Assembly: GCA_902702965.1 (NCBI GenBank)
Contig: CACRXP010000306.1
Coordinates: 134,840-198,839 of the forward strand
Direction: 5' to 3'
Length of the DNA stretch: 64,000 nucleotides
From: Spirometra erinaceieuropaei
Lineage: Eukaryota > Platyhelminthes > Cestoda > Diphyllobothriidea > Diphyllobothriidae
Made by a program: the position numbers and the translations under genes. The notes beneath the pieces are model-generated. The model ran no database searches. It saw only the letters and a program-made list of their open reading frames with translations, and was not told where the DNA came from. Position 1 is the stretch's first letter; each line of letters begins with the position of its first letter. This document shows, piece after piece, positions 25,401-37,400 of the stretch.

Positions 25401-28400
25401 GCGGTCACACTGAGATGCCTCCGGTCGACTGCTTGAATGTGGCTCATATCGACTCTCCCTAGACCGCCCAGACATGTAGTCTTCTGCACGCGCCAAAGTG
25501 TCTCCTACCAAGCTTCCGCTTCTGACTGACGACCTCCTAACTCCATAACCTATGAGCAGTAGTCGTCGTGTCCGTTTTCCTGGTCGCTACCAGTTAGTAC
25601 ACAATGCATTGTAATTTTATTGTCCAATTCCATTCCAAGCCTTCAAACTGAGTTCTTCCAGGGTCCGCGTGTTGTAGTGGCGAAATGCTTTCAATTTTAA
25701 TGTGCTAAAAACGATAGATAACAATGAAATTTGATAATGAGTCTTATTCAAGCAGTCACTTTGTGGCTTATTTGCTCCTCCTCAAATAGCGGTCGTCAAT
25801 GCGATGGCGGAGAGGTTTGTATGTATTGTACATCTTCTTGCGACCTACTGTTTTTTCGCACTGAGTAGAGGCGTCTTTGGTCTCGCGTCCAGTCTTACTC
25901 CCTCTACTGGCATTTTAAAGCCCGTTTCAGAAATACCATAACGAATGCTCAATATTCTGTCGATACCATAGCTTCTCTAAAAATACACTACAGCAAAAAT
26001 GTAATTTCTAGAAAAAATCCTTCAAAAAGTCAACAGACACGATACGTTTTCTGGGTAGTCGGACTATAAATACTTCGAGCCCTTATACGTTTAGAAAAAC
26101 TTCCACATGAAAACATGATAAGACGGAATTATCGATCAATTTTTAACAGAGCACAGTGCTTAGGTAGCTTTAATAGCAGACACGAAATAAAAAGAAATGC
26201 ATATCGGCGAACGTCTATGTGATTTCGTGCCGGCGATGGGAAATGCAATATGAAGGGCAGGCAGTATATGATCCGTCCACAGCATTTTCTACTTTTTTAT
26301 TGGCGGCCAGAGAAATGCCAGGGGGGGACTAGCTACGTTGAGGGAAAGAATAAAAAAGACAAACAAAAGGCGATGATTGCCATTACGCAGATGGCATTCA
26401 CCGTATTTGCACAAGTCTCGCTTGCAGGCAATACGACGCATAAATTAGAGTGACGTGAAAAGTATAAAAAGAGGGGGGCGGGGCAGTGAAGTAATTCTCT
26501 TAATATCAGCAATGTTGGCTGTGCGGAACGGTTGGAACTAGTGACTGGGATATCAGGACAGTTCACGATGCTGCTTGGTTCGAGAAAGATGGGGGAAGGT
26601 TGGGCTTGGCACTCTAGAAGGTGATTTAAATGCAAATACCGATTACAAAAAGAAATATTTGATTTGTTTTGTAAACTGTCCGTAAGGAAAATAGGCGCAA
26701 TATATTATAAATAACTTAGAGATTAATTGTTGGGTAAATGCAAAGGGACATTCTCAGCCGAGTTTTATGTCGTAAAACTAAGTATTTTATGACCCCTCGT
26801 TGGGTTAGCGTTAATTATTTTCTAACAAACAACTTAACTCATTCAAATAAAAGTTGTGCGAAATTCCTAAAAGTTTCCTGCACACGATATCCACAAATAG
26901 GTGCCTCAGCTACTCTCGTTCCCTATTTTCAACGATCCAATCGTTTTGGACGTGCACACATGCAGATACTACTGTCATGACTCCGAGTCGGTTTCTACAT
27001 TTTATCGCGAAAACAAAGCATCGGTGTTGGCGTACCTTGTTTGCTAATCTATAAATAAAACTTTTACAATGGGAATAGCGTACGATGCTTTAAATGTCCT
27101 GAGCTTATCTGTATATGTTCGACCTTCAGTAAAACCCCCACTCTAAGAGGTTTCGCAAATGACGAAACTCCCGTTTATTCTACATTATGTTTGGCTGCCA
27201 CCTATGACAACACTAAGAGTTACGACGTATGCACTATCGTCTGACACTACTGAATCCCTGAATTTCAGTAAACGACCACAGGGGAACTCAGGTGTGCACG
27301 TCTACTCTTCAACAGTGAACTCTCCTTTCGCATCCTAATTCTTCCTAATAACCACACACAGATTTGCCAAGACTCTGACATTGGCATTCTTGGATAGCAG
27401 ATGGATGGATATAATTTGTTATTAATGCGAAGCGAGTGCGAAGCAACGCCAGATGTTTAGTCAAAAGGACAAGAGCTCGGGCTTTGGTTCACTAGATGAC
27501 GATCTGTATGTAGCTCAATCTAATCACCCCTGGGTTACCATACTCGGGCAGTCGATTGGTGCACGGAGAAGGAAAACGAGAATAAGGCTGAACGTGAGGA
27601 AGAATTCATTTTCACGTCAAATCGGAGCATTCTAACGTAATTAATCTGTCGCACGGGCATCTACTGCGAGGTGCTATCAGCTGTGACTTGAAATGTTGGT
27701 AAATGAGGGGGTAACTCAGACCCGTTCGGGACTAGAAGTCAGGTTGCAATGGGTCCCTTTTAATGAGGGTGTTAGCGCTCCCCGTTTTTCCCCATTAAAA
27801 TTTCCTTAATACGCTTAAAATGGAACAGAGACCGAACCAGACTTTAGTAATGTTGGTATTGATTTTAACACTACACCTGCTTATAGACTTCGTCGGAAAA
27901 TATATACCTCTGGCGATATTGAGAAAAAAGCCGACGGAAATCAGCTGATGTAAGTGAACATCATAATACGAACAAAGGGCGTATGAAAGCATTGAAGATT
28001 ACACTTTGCAGACTGAGACAAAAAACATAAAAACAATATTCCCCAATGTTGGGTGTGGTGATAAAACCTATTGTCATAGTCACTACCACACCTGTTTCGC
28101 CAGAGGCCTAAAACGCGACCCGATCTAGTCATTTCCAAGTCAATTGGCTGCGAATTTCGTATAAATATCGACTACAGTACATGGGCTTTTGTTTAGTGAA
28201 AGGGTTGGAGTAAGGGAGTAGAATTACTGTTAGGGATTTAGGGTTTAGTATTAAAGTTAGTATTTGGGGGTAAGAAGTTTAGGGTTAGGGTCTAGAACTA
28301 TGGTCTAGGGTTTGGCTACGGTTACTATTAAGGGTTCTCCGGTTTATCAGATGGGGCCGTGTTTTTGGCCTCTGCTTCTGTTTCCTTCATCCTGTTTGAA

Positions 28401-31400
28401 TACCGCTCGACTGAGTTTTCGCAATCAGTACGACTTAATATTGAATTATTACCTGCCTTCAAATAAGGTATAAATTTCTGATGTAGGCGGGAAAGGAGTA
28501 AGAAAACCTTTTTTATAAAAAACTAAACGCCATGTATCCACAGAAGTAGAGAGAAGGGTAAACAGCAGGCACAGGAGGCCTTAAACCAGTAGGTGGCGAA
28601 ATCAATCAAACAAAACAACGGAACTTCAAATGGCCAGAGGGGTTGAATAAACCCTAGACTGCATGACATTCATTCACTATGTCAAAATCTTGCGTAAAAC
28701 ACTTTTTTAAATACATAGTGCACCTTTTGAATCCAGTTTTTGCAGGAAAAAGCAGTACTCGTTGTCGGAAGGGTGACATTTCTCTAATTCCAGATGACTT
28801 CCTGTGAATAGCAACGGAGCACTAACCCCGCATGTTTGCGTGCATGTTAGACCAAGCGATGAAAGTTCGTGAACACAGCTATCGCGATCTTCAAAGTCAA
28901 TTCTTCGGCGCATGCAAATCATGCGAAACAGGGTGTGAATAAGTAACTTTTTTTCCCTAAAGCACGAGCGTTTCCAAACTTACAAATAAGTATATGTACA
29001 TCTGTGTAACTTTATTTTCCGTGACATGAAAATAATATCGAGAGACGAATACTCGCTTAGCCACACAGGCATCCCCTAGGCAAAAACAAATACTGTAGAA
29101 GCACCCACAGAAAGGCTGAGCATGTCTTCGTCATTGACATTGAGGTTATAATAAGAATGCCTACATTGTGCGATTAAATCCTCCAGGGGGGAAATGGTCG
29201 ATGCGTGCCCAAGACTCATACTGTGTCTACGAGGTCAACGAAGCTCTCAAGTACGCGGCAGGGTTGGGAAGGCTAAATGTTTGGTAAAAGTAGTTGGCAG
29301 TTAAGCTCATAACTAGCATGTAGGACGCAGTCACACCACGCGTAAACATGTAAGTTTGCGTGCAAGTTAATGAAAACTATGGGCTTTGGTCCTAACAGTT
29401 AAGCAACAAAGACAGTTGTTATGTGTGAACTGATACTACACTGCTGCATGCAGCAAAGACACATGTTGCACATAGGAAATACCACACATCTCGCGGGAGA
29501 CAGTTGGAATCACAGAATGCATACGATGCGGACCACCTACCTGACCGCCACAGCAGGCCTTTGTGACTTCAAGTTCGTCTTGCAGCTGATCCAGCCGCTG
29601 GTACAGATCCATGACCTCCTGCTTTTGGGCGTTAAGGCTTTCTTGCAGCGCAGACGATGCCCCGTCAGCATGCTCCTTTGCAAGGTAAAAGGGCATTACA
29701 TTACTCTTCGGAGTTTGTTTTAAACAATGCCTTAGGCTCACTGTGGTCATATTGGTGTCTATAGGCGCAAAGGTATCTAGGACTTAATGGAGGCAGTGAT
29801 ACAACTGCCGACAGCCTAACTTTAGTCACAGAGGGTTGTGACAGGGGGGTATTATTTGCTGACAATGCAGAATTACCTTCATTAGAAATGACGACAGGAA
29901 AGTAAACAGGCAAAAAATACTGCTCGTGCTACTTGTTGGCAGAGACGGAGTATGTTGCGGAGAGCGCACGGACCAAGTTGGGGGAGCAACTGACGAGGCA
30001 GACTCCGTCGCGGCTACGTTAACTCGGCTGAATGCGCCAGGGTTTTAGTTGATATCCGCGTTGTCAGTATGGGGAACCGTTCAATATTTGAGTCATTTAA
30101 GCTTAGTATTTCCCAATATAAATTCACGGACAAATAGCCTTACCTACCTGCTTCGGGATTCAAAACAGTTGGTAGGGACTTTCGCGCTAAATCAAAGTTG
30201 CCTCCGAACTGTTGAACAGTCTTATTTTACAATGCCTCCACGTTAAAAGTCATCCTGAAAAATGTGGGGGAATTTGACAGAAGAGCTAATCCCCGAATGC
30301 CGCAGAAAACTTTTGGCGGTGGCTTGTCTAATAAGTAGAGACCAATTTAGGCGTAGGCTGTTGGCAAACGCCACGCATGACATAACACTAATTCTTCAAA
30401 GATATTTCGGCGTGGAGTTAACCAAAATACAACTCTTGAACGTTATTCCATTTTTCCTATCATATTTTCCTAGTTTTTTTGCATAGACAGACACTGTACA
30501 TTTAAAACTGAAACTTACTCAATTACAGCCACTTTTGACGTTTTAAAAACTTTTCGCCTTTCTAAGAGAGTTGGTATTTCTAAACAATGTAATACTACCT
30601 CTAATATTTATTTTATGTTTCAATTCCCTTCAAGTTGTTCTTTATTAATATAGATAGTGGGCCCATGCATTGGTGTGGGTTTACGAATGATCAGCAATCA
30701 TTCGTAAATCCCGACATCTTTCATCAACCAGGTCACCTCCTGTACAAAAGCCTTTTTGCCAGGCAAATTGAAGAACTAGTGGAAAAATACACGGGCATCG
30801 GTAGCGGCCGGGTCGTCGAAAACGTCGGGTTCTAAATCTCTGCACGCGTTGCTGAATTAGTGAGTAAAAGAGTTGCCCAAATTTATTGTCGCACATACAG
30901 TGTCCAAAGGAAATTCTTCTGTAGTCGCATATAAGGCATTATTGGAACGCAAGAAAGCAAAACTCACAGTCTCAAGTGCCAACCCTCATCCCTGAAATGA
31001 TATTAAAGTTCAACTCGTAGGGGGCACTCAAACCTGAGCTGGAATTTCTTGAGACAATACCCTCGAAAATAACAATAAACGTATATTTCTCAAAGAGAAC
31101 TGGAACTGATCGGATCCGATCAGGACTTAGCGCTTCAACGAACCATAAATAACAATGCGACGTTTACACTTTAAAGGTACAGTAGAAGACAAGAATCTGG
31201 CATCTATTTAGGCGATAGCAGACTGACAAGGCAGAAATGATTGAGGCGTTACCAACTACGACAAGAGATTCTTTAATGGCTCAAAACGGGATCTCCAGTC
31301 GCAGTTGAACGACCGTATACCATTCTGCAATCAGGATGAGTTGCGGAACGACACTTTCATGTGACTCGTTTTTCGTTTAGCAGCAAGCATAAATTGATCT

Positions 31401-34400
31401 AGTAATTTAAGCATAGAAGTCCATGGATTTAAATAATTTTGCTTGAAAAGGTAACTTAATAACCTTGTCGGAGAGGCTGAGTTGCAAGTCCAGCACCCGT
31501 TGTCTTAACATTGCCTCGATAAGTTTCGCCCGATTTGTTCGTGAGATTATCCAGCGTTCCAAACATCTCAAGAGATGGAAACAGATCTCGGAGTCGCTGC
31601 ATGCCAAGGTCGGTGGTTCCAGCGACTTCTGTAGATGGCGGCGTTTGCTATCCAGCAAGAATTGCAATGCCCCAATCAGCTGCAGACCGGCCGGATTAGT
31701 GGCATCCTGTGTGTCTGCCTTGATCGGAACTGGGAGTTTGCCGAACTGCTGTTTCGATTCAAGCTTTAGTTTTTCAGTTTCAAAGTCCGCTAGCTTTGCC
31801 TCCGCCTCCACCAACTGCTCCGAGGTCTTAATGAAACGTTCTTGCAGAGCTGAAAGCACTCGACGGAGTTCAGCGCAGGCGCTCGATTGGCAAAGACCAA
31901 CCGGTGGCTTTAATTGAATAGAAATTTGGAGTTTTTAAAGGATAAATCTTTCAGGGCAGAATAGCATCATAGGCAAAATGATCACTGGTTTAGACATGTA
32001 CACGCACAATACTGGTATATGGGGATTTGCACTAGTTAATACACAAACTTCTAGTCTCAGGATGAGAGCAAAGTAGAGTTTCACATAAATATCCAAACAC
32101 AATAAAACCAGCTGTGTACACAGAACCGGTTTGAGAAGACCATAAAAACAGTTAACAGCTCCTGGAAAACCCACTCTCGAAACACCTTCCATCTAATTGA
32201 GCGCATTTGTGCGGAGAAGAAAAAATGTAAGAAGATAATCTATATTCCTGTGGTTAGGGCGAAAAACATGTCCGTTGGTCTACCGCGGAGCGATGATGTG
32301 TCAGGCAAACACCCAAACTGCAACTTGTTTTAAGAAATTTCCGGCCGCGGAACTGCATAGCTTCCCCGCCCACACGTGGCCCCGTCTTCTAGGTGTGGCC
32401 AAGCGTGGCTGGACGTGGCAATGGCCAGGCCATATTTTAAGAAAGTTCAAGAGTCATTTCAGTCGATTAGGCGAAATCTTTTGTGTTCACATGTTCCGCA
32501 TTTACCTAAATATGCGTTAATTTATCCAGAAGGTGCCTAGAGTCCTCAATGGTATGGGGATGGTAATTTGCCAGGATAAGCCGATTAGGGTGCTTTTGTT
32601 TAAGTGGGCCACTTGAAAGCCATTTTTCTGCTGCTCGGCCGGACACTCCCGACGAAGTGGTACGTTTTCCCACGTCGATTTCATGTCCTTCGCGCCTTTA
32701 TGGTCTTACTTACGCCATTGCTAGTCTCTGTTATGTTATGCAAGTAGGTTTATTAACTTAATTGCAATTTTCATCTCACAGTGAGTGTTTAAAGTGTAGT
32801 TAAACTTTTTTATGTTGTTTTATGCCCATCAATGAAAGTAGTCACGAAGCGCAAGTATTATGGCTTTCATGGGAGCACAATTTACAAGCGAATTGCGGGT
32901 GAGAGGAAGGCATATTATGCGCGGATGGGTGGTCTCTCCGTTCCCTATACGTCGTCGGTGGTAGATCAACCACCGGAACCAGAAATGCTCGAACCAGTCC
33001 CAGAAGTTTACACTGGTAGTCATCTTACTTTGTTACTTACTAGCAGGTTTAGAACCCGTAGACATAAGCGAAGACGCGGTCGCAGGCAAATGCTTTCTAG
33101 CGGATTTACGGGAATGCTGCCCAAATACCACTATCCACAACAAAGAATTTCCATCACTTCTCGGTTCATGTCGGCGATGGAAAAGATACACACCTTTTTT
33201 AGACCACATCCATGTATGCATATGCCGCTACCTGCTCTTGTTTGTCCCTAAAACGGGTCCGAGGCAGACACGCTGAACCAACACCGGGGGCCAGATCAGG
33301 ACGCGACAGGCATTATTCAGCTACACACCCATAACAAGCATGTGGTGGCATGCCTAGGTGCGGGCCCACGCCGCGCCAGCCACCTGCGCCAGATCACGCC
33401 TGCGGTCTTTTTGACTTTGTCTTCATATCGGGCTGAGGTGGGCGGGGAAGTGGAGTGCGGCAGATGCTGTGCAAGTCAATTATTACTATGAGCTAATTCA
33501 CGCGCAAGTCACCGTCCTTGCGTCCACCATGCTGTGGAGCACGACGGCCGACATAGTCGGACTTGACGTTTGAACTGTCACCCATTCTTGTGAAGCGAAA
33601 TAACCAAGTCAGCCAAGCAGCCGTCCTTCTGGAGATATCAAAGACCACCTGTTGACCTGGCTAGCAAAAGCGAATTCAAAGAGCGTTTTTTTTCTAACTT
33701 AATCCTTCTGCGCTGCGTTAGCTAACCGAATGAGTAGGAGCTAAATAAAATCTTCAAATTACTCTACCAGATGTATCGATGTGCAAAATTTGTTACGGTC
33801 ATGCATGCGGCAACTACAAAAGCCTTAGTTCTACAGCCCGCGCCGACCGCACACCCGGGTTAATCCATTAATCCTTGCCTGAGCCTTTCGCCCTCCAACC
33901 GTCCCAACCTACTCTCGTCTCCTAACGAACCTAGCCAGTGATCCCGCTCACTACACCATTACAGTAATGAATATTTGTTGGTTTAGTAGGCCTCATCAGT
34001 CAAGGATACTCTAATTCCAGACTACACAGCGGATATTTGAAATTGCCATTGTGTTCTCTGAAAATTGTGCAGTGTATAGGGGGCTGAACTTCTAACCAAC
34101 AGGTCGTGAGATCGAGCCTCCGGGTGTTCCACACCTCGCGGTTGGACATGGCAGGTTGATGGCGGATACCAAACCAGAAATGGCCAATCCAGTCTTTGTC
34201 GGTAGTTCTATTCTGCCTATATTACGCGCCACTGTGCGGCTGCTAGGCCGGGATCGGGAAAACGTCCCAAAGCACAACGGGACGAGTGGGTTCGTAACGC
34301 TTGAAGAATTGTTTTTTTTTCAGAAGACGAAGATGCGATCACTGAAACAAGACATTTATTGGCCTGACGTTTCGGATTCTCACTCGAACCCATCCTCAGA

Positions 34401-37400
34401 GACAGGACTGCTGAAGCCAGCGCTCACTTACAATGTAACGCCGGAAACGGTTGATTGCCAGCTAGAGTTTAACATAAAAATCGCTCGACAGACATTTCAA
34501 ATATCTCCAAACCACTTGGTGACTTAAATGCAGATAAATGAATGCATGCAACTCATCGTGATAAACACTTACTAAATCATTACTATCATGCTCATTGGTC
34601 CACTGAGTTGAAACCAAGTCAGCATAATTCATGTTCTCCATGGCAGTTTGTTGCTGCTGCTGACGTCGACGCCTTCGGAGCGTAGCATCCTGCGTGGAGG
34701 CCTCGGAGAACTCACGCAGCATGTCTTCGTAAAGAGCCTTTTGGTGAAAGAAGGATGCTTGAAGTGCAAACTTCATATGCTCGCTTTCATTTTAAACGTG
34801 GTCTGCATGAAAATTATACTAAGATGTAAGCGACAAGGAATTATTATGCTTACCTGGAGGCGCACGCTAGCCCGCTGGGCGCATGATTCCGAGGCCTGCA
34901 GGTGTGACATACGATCATGCAGAGTTCGGTGCTCTGCCTCTAGCTGCGCAATTCTCGTTGCTTGCTCCTGTAGACGCACACGGTCCAGATGACTGGCCTC
35001 GAGCAGGGCTGCATTCTGGGCCTCTAAGCGAATGACCTAGGGAGAGAGTGTGGACACCGCGTAACACCTGATCTAGCCAATTAGAATTAAAGAGCTTAGC
35101 ACCTAACTGAGAACGACCGGGCAATGTCCTTAGGCAAGTGCCAGGCAACTTCCGCAGCCAGTTAATATGCTACCTCATGAAATGTGTTTTTAATTCGAAA
35201 AGATAACCTAAGAAGGGTTGTTATACTGGTTACTGCATCGCACAATGTTAAGATATTGCAGTCACGTCAGGATGCCGGCTTTCGAACGCGCTCTTTATCG
35301 ACCGCCTGTGTAAACTACATTCCCTAAAAAAAGACTACTTATGCAGTGCGAATTTTTTCCATTGGTTTTTACACCGCCATGCATCCAAATATATTTTTTA
35401 GAAAACAGCACGAAAAATATTTGGTTTTTTACTGGCCCAGTAGCAAATTAAGTTTTCCTTAATTTTTTTACTTGAAGAAAGAGTGCTTTTCGCTTTTAGA
35501 AAATTCATAATTATGAGACTTTTCATTTCCTAAAAATGACTACTTATGCAGTGCGAATTTTTACCATGGGTTTTTATATCCTTATGAATCGAAACATATT
35601 TTATAGAAAATATGCATAAAAACATTCGTTTCCTTACTCATTTAGGTGCAAAGTATGTTTCCTTTAAATTTTGTGCCTGAAAAAGAGTGATTTTCTGTTT
35701 TAAAGACTTTCTCAATTTCTGAATAATTTTGAATCTAACTTTCTGTTACACTTACATCCAGGGTTTCCGAAATACGAGCTGTTTACTTTCCGTGCAAGGA
35801 AAATCATATATTTACATATGCTGTTATGAAGGGGACATATTGGGCTCATATAATTTTGTAATGCATGTGAACCACATTGTCCGCTTTATGGGCGGCATTA
35901 ATATATACGCAGATACCATCTTGAAAAGTCTCATGATTATGAATTTTCTAAAAACGAAAGTCTGTTTTCTATAAGATATATTTGGATTCATAAGGGCGTA
36001 AAAACCAATGGAAAAAAGTTGCACTGCCTAAGTAGCCATTATTTGCGGAATGCCGTTTACCTAGGCGGTCGATAAAGAGCTTGTTCGAAAGCCGGCATCC
36101 TGAAGTGACTGGAATATCTTAACATTGTGCGAAATGACAATTAGTATTACAAACTTAATTCAGTAATCTTGTCGAATTGAAAACGTACAGTAGGTGGGCT
36201 AACCCATGAAATGTCTACCGAAATTCCGAAATGCGTTTTCGTTTCGAAAAGATTAATTACGTAGGGTTGTAAAACTAGTCCGCCAGCAACATAGTTCTAT
36301 AATATTTCAGTTACCTCAGGATGCCGGCTTTCGAAACAACTTCCTTCCGGCTTCATGCGAAAACCCTGCTCTGTAAAAAAAATGAGTGCTTAAGTAGCAT
36401 GATTTTTTCTCATTGGTTTTCGATACCTCCAAAAGTCCAATTATATTTCATAGAAAACATACATAAAAATATCCATTCTTTTGCTCTTTCGGTAGATAAT
36501 TACGTCTTCGTCTAATTTTAAGCTCGAAGGAGGGACATAATTCGTTTTTAAAAAAGCCTCTAATTGCGGGACTTTTACATAGCGTGAGATGGCCGTTCAT
36601 AAATCATCATGTCTCTGCATTTACCAGTGTGGCTTGTAAAGTTAACAATATGAACCAAATCCACTTCTAAATTTTATGAACTCTGCATGTTCCCTCTTTA
36701 TTACCGTAGAGAAATGTGTGGTTTTCCATACGCGAAAAACGCACGGCTTGTAGTTTGGAAACCCTAACTCCAAGTGTAACGGTAGAACGGGTTTAAAATT
36801 ATTCGGGAATTGGAAAAGTTTTTGAAAACCGAATCATATCCCTCCTTCGAGCATAAAATTAGAAGAAGGCGTAATTGTCTACCGAATGAGCAAAAGGATG
36901 AATATTTTTATGTATGTTTTCCAGGAAATATAATTGGACTTTATGGGGCATTGAAAATCAATGAGAAAAATTCATGCTACTTTAGTAGTCATTTTTTACA
37001 GAGTGTAGTCTTTGCATGCAGCCAGAAGGAAGTTCATTCGAAAGCCAGCATCCTGACGTAATTGAAATATTATAAAATTATGTTGCAGACTGACTAGTTT
37101 TACAACCCTACTTAATTAACCTTTTCGAAACGAAAACGCATTTAGGAATTTCGGTAGACATTTCATGAGTTAGCCCACCTACTGTATTGTAGAATTTCGG
37201 TTAACAATTCACGAGATAGCACGCCTACTGCACATGTACGTATTAGAATTGCAATTTCATAAGCCAGCACAGTGCGCTTTCCTGCCAAAAAAGAGGACCC
37301 CGTATACAAAACAAACATACACCAGTTTTTTGCACAGCATATCCCCCCTGCAGAGAAGCTGGACAAAAAGCAGAGTCGGACTGCCCAGCGGCACGCATTT

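Larger units (their letters stand above)
5948..29540 (-). other. Intron 9 (23.6 kb), repeat-filled
   Basis: The largest intron of the gene model. It carries two CR1-like LINE 3' ends, at least four R1 copies, three tRNA-type SINE insertions including a palindromic pair, a ~290-bp tandem array, a decayed ~120-bp satellite, a telomere-like stretch and the assembly gap. Stretches at 5.95-7.1, 7.6-8.6, 18.1-19.0, 25.4-27.6 and 28.4-29.5 kb show nothing I can identify. Confidence 0.55.
31908..34572 (-). other. Intron 7 (exons 7-8)
   Basis: 2.7-kb intron. It holds a LINE fragment (~32330-32460), a 139-codon plus-strand ORF (32829-33251), an inverted R1 copy and a second tRNA-like SINE with an R2 tail. 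Confidence 0.6.

Noticed and set aside
28707..28922. 71-residue Cys-rich minus-strand ORF as a missing exon between exons 9 and 10
   Set aside because: No acceptable acceptor and only a poor donor (GTTAGT); Cys content alone is not enough.
30635..30835. Plus-strand exon (GHLLYKSLFARQIEELVEKY)
   Set aside because: Helical-looking peptide, but a perfect hairpin lies within the frame and there is no partner exon on this strand.
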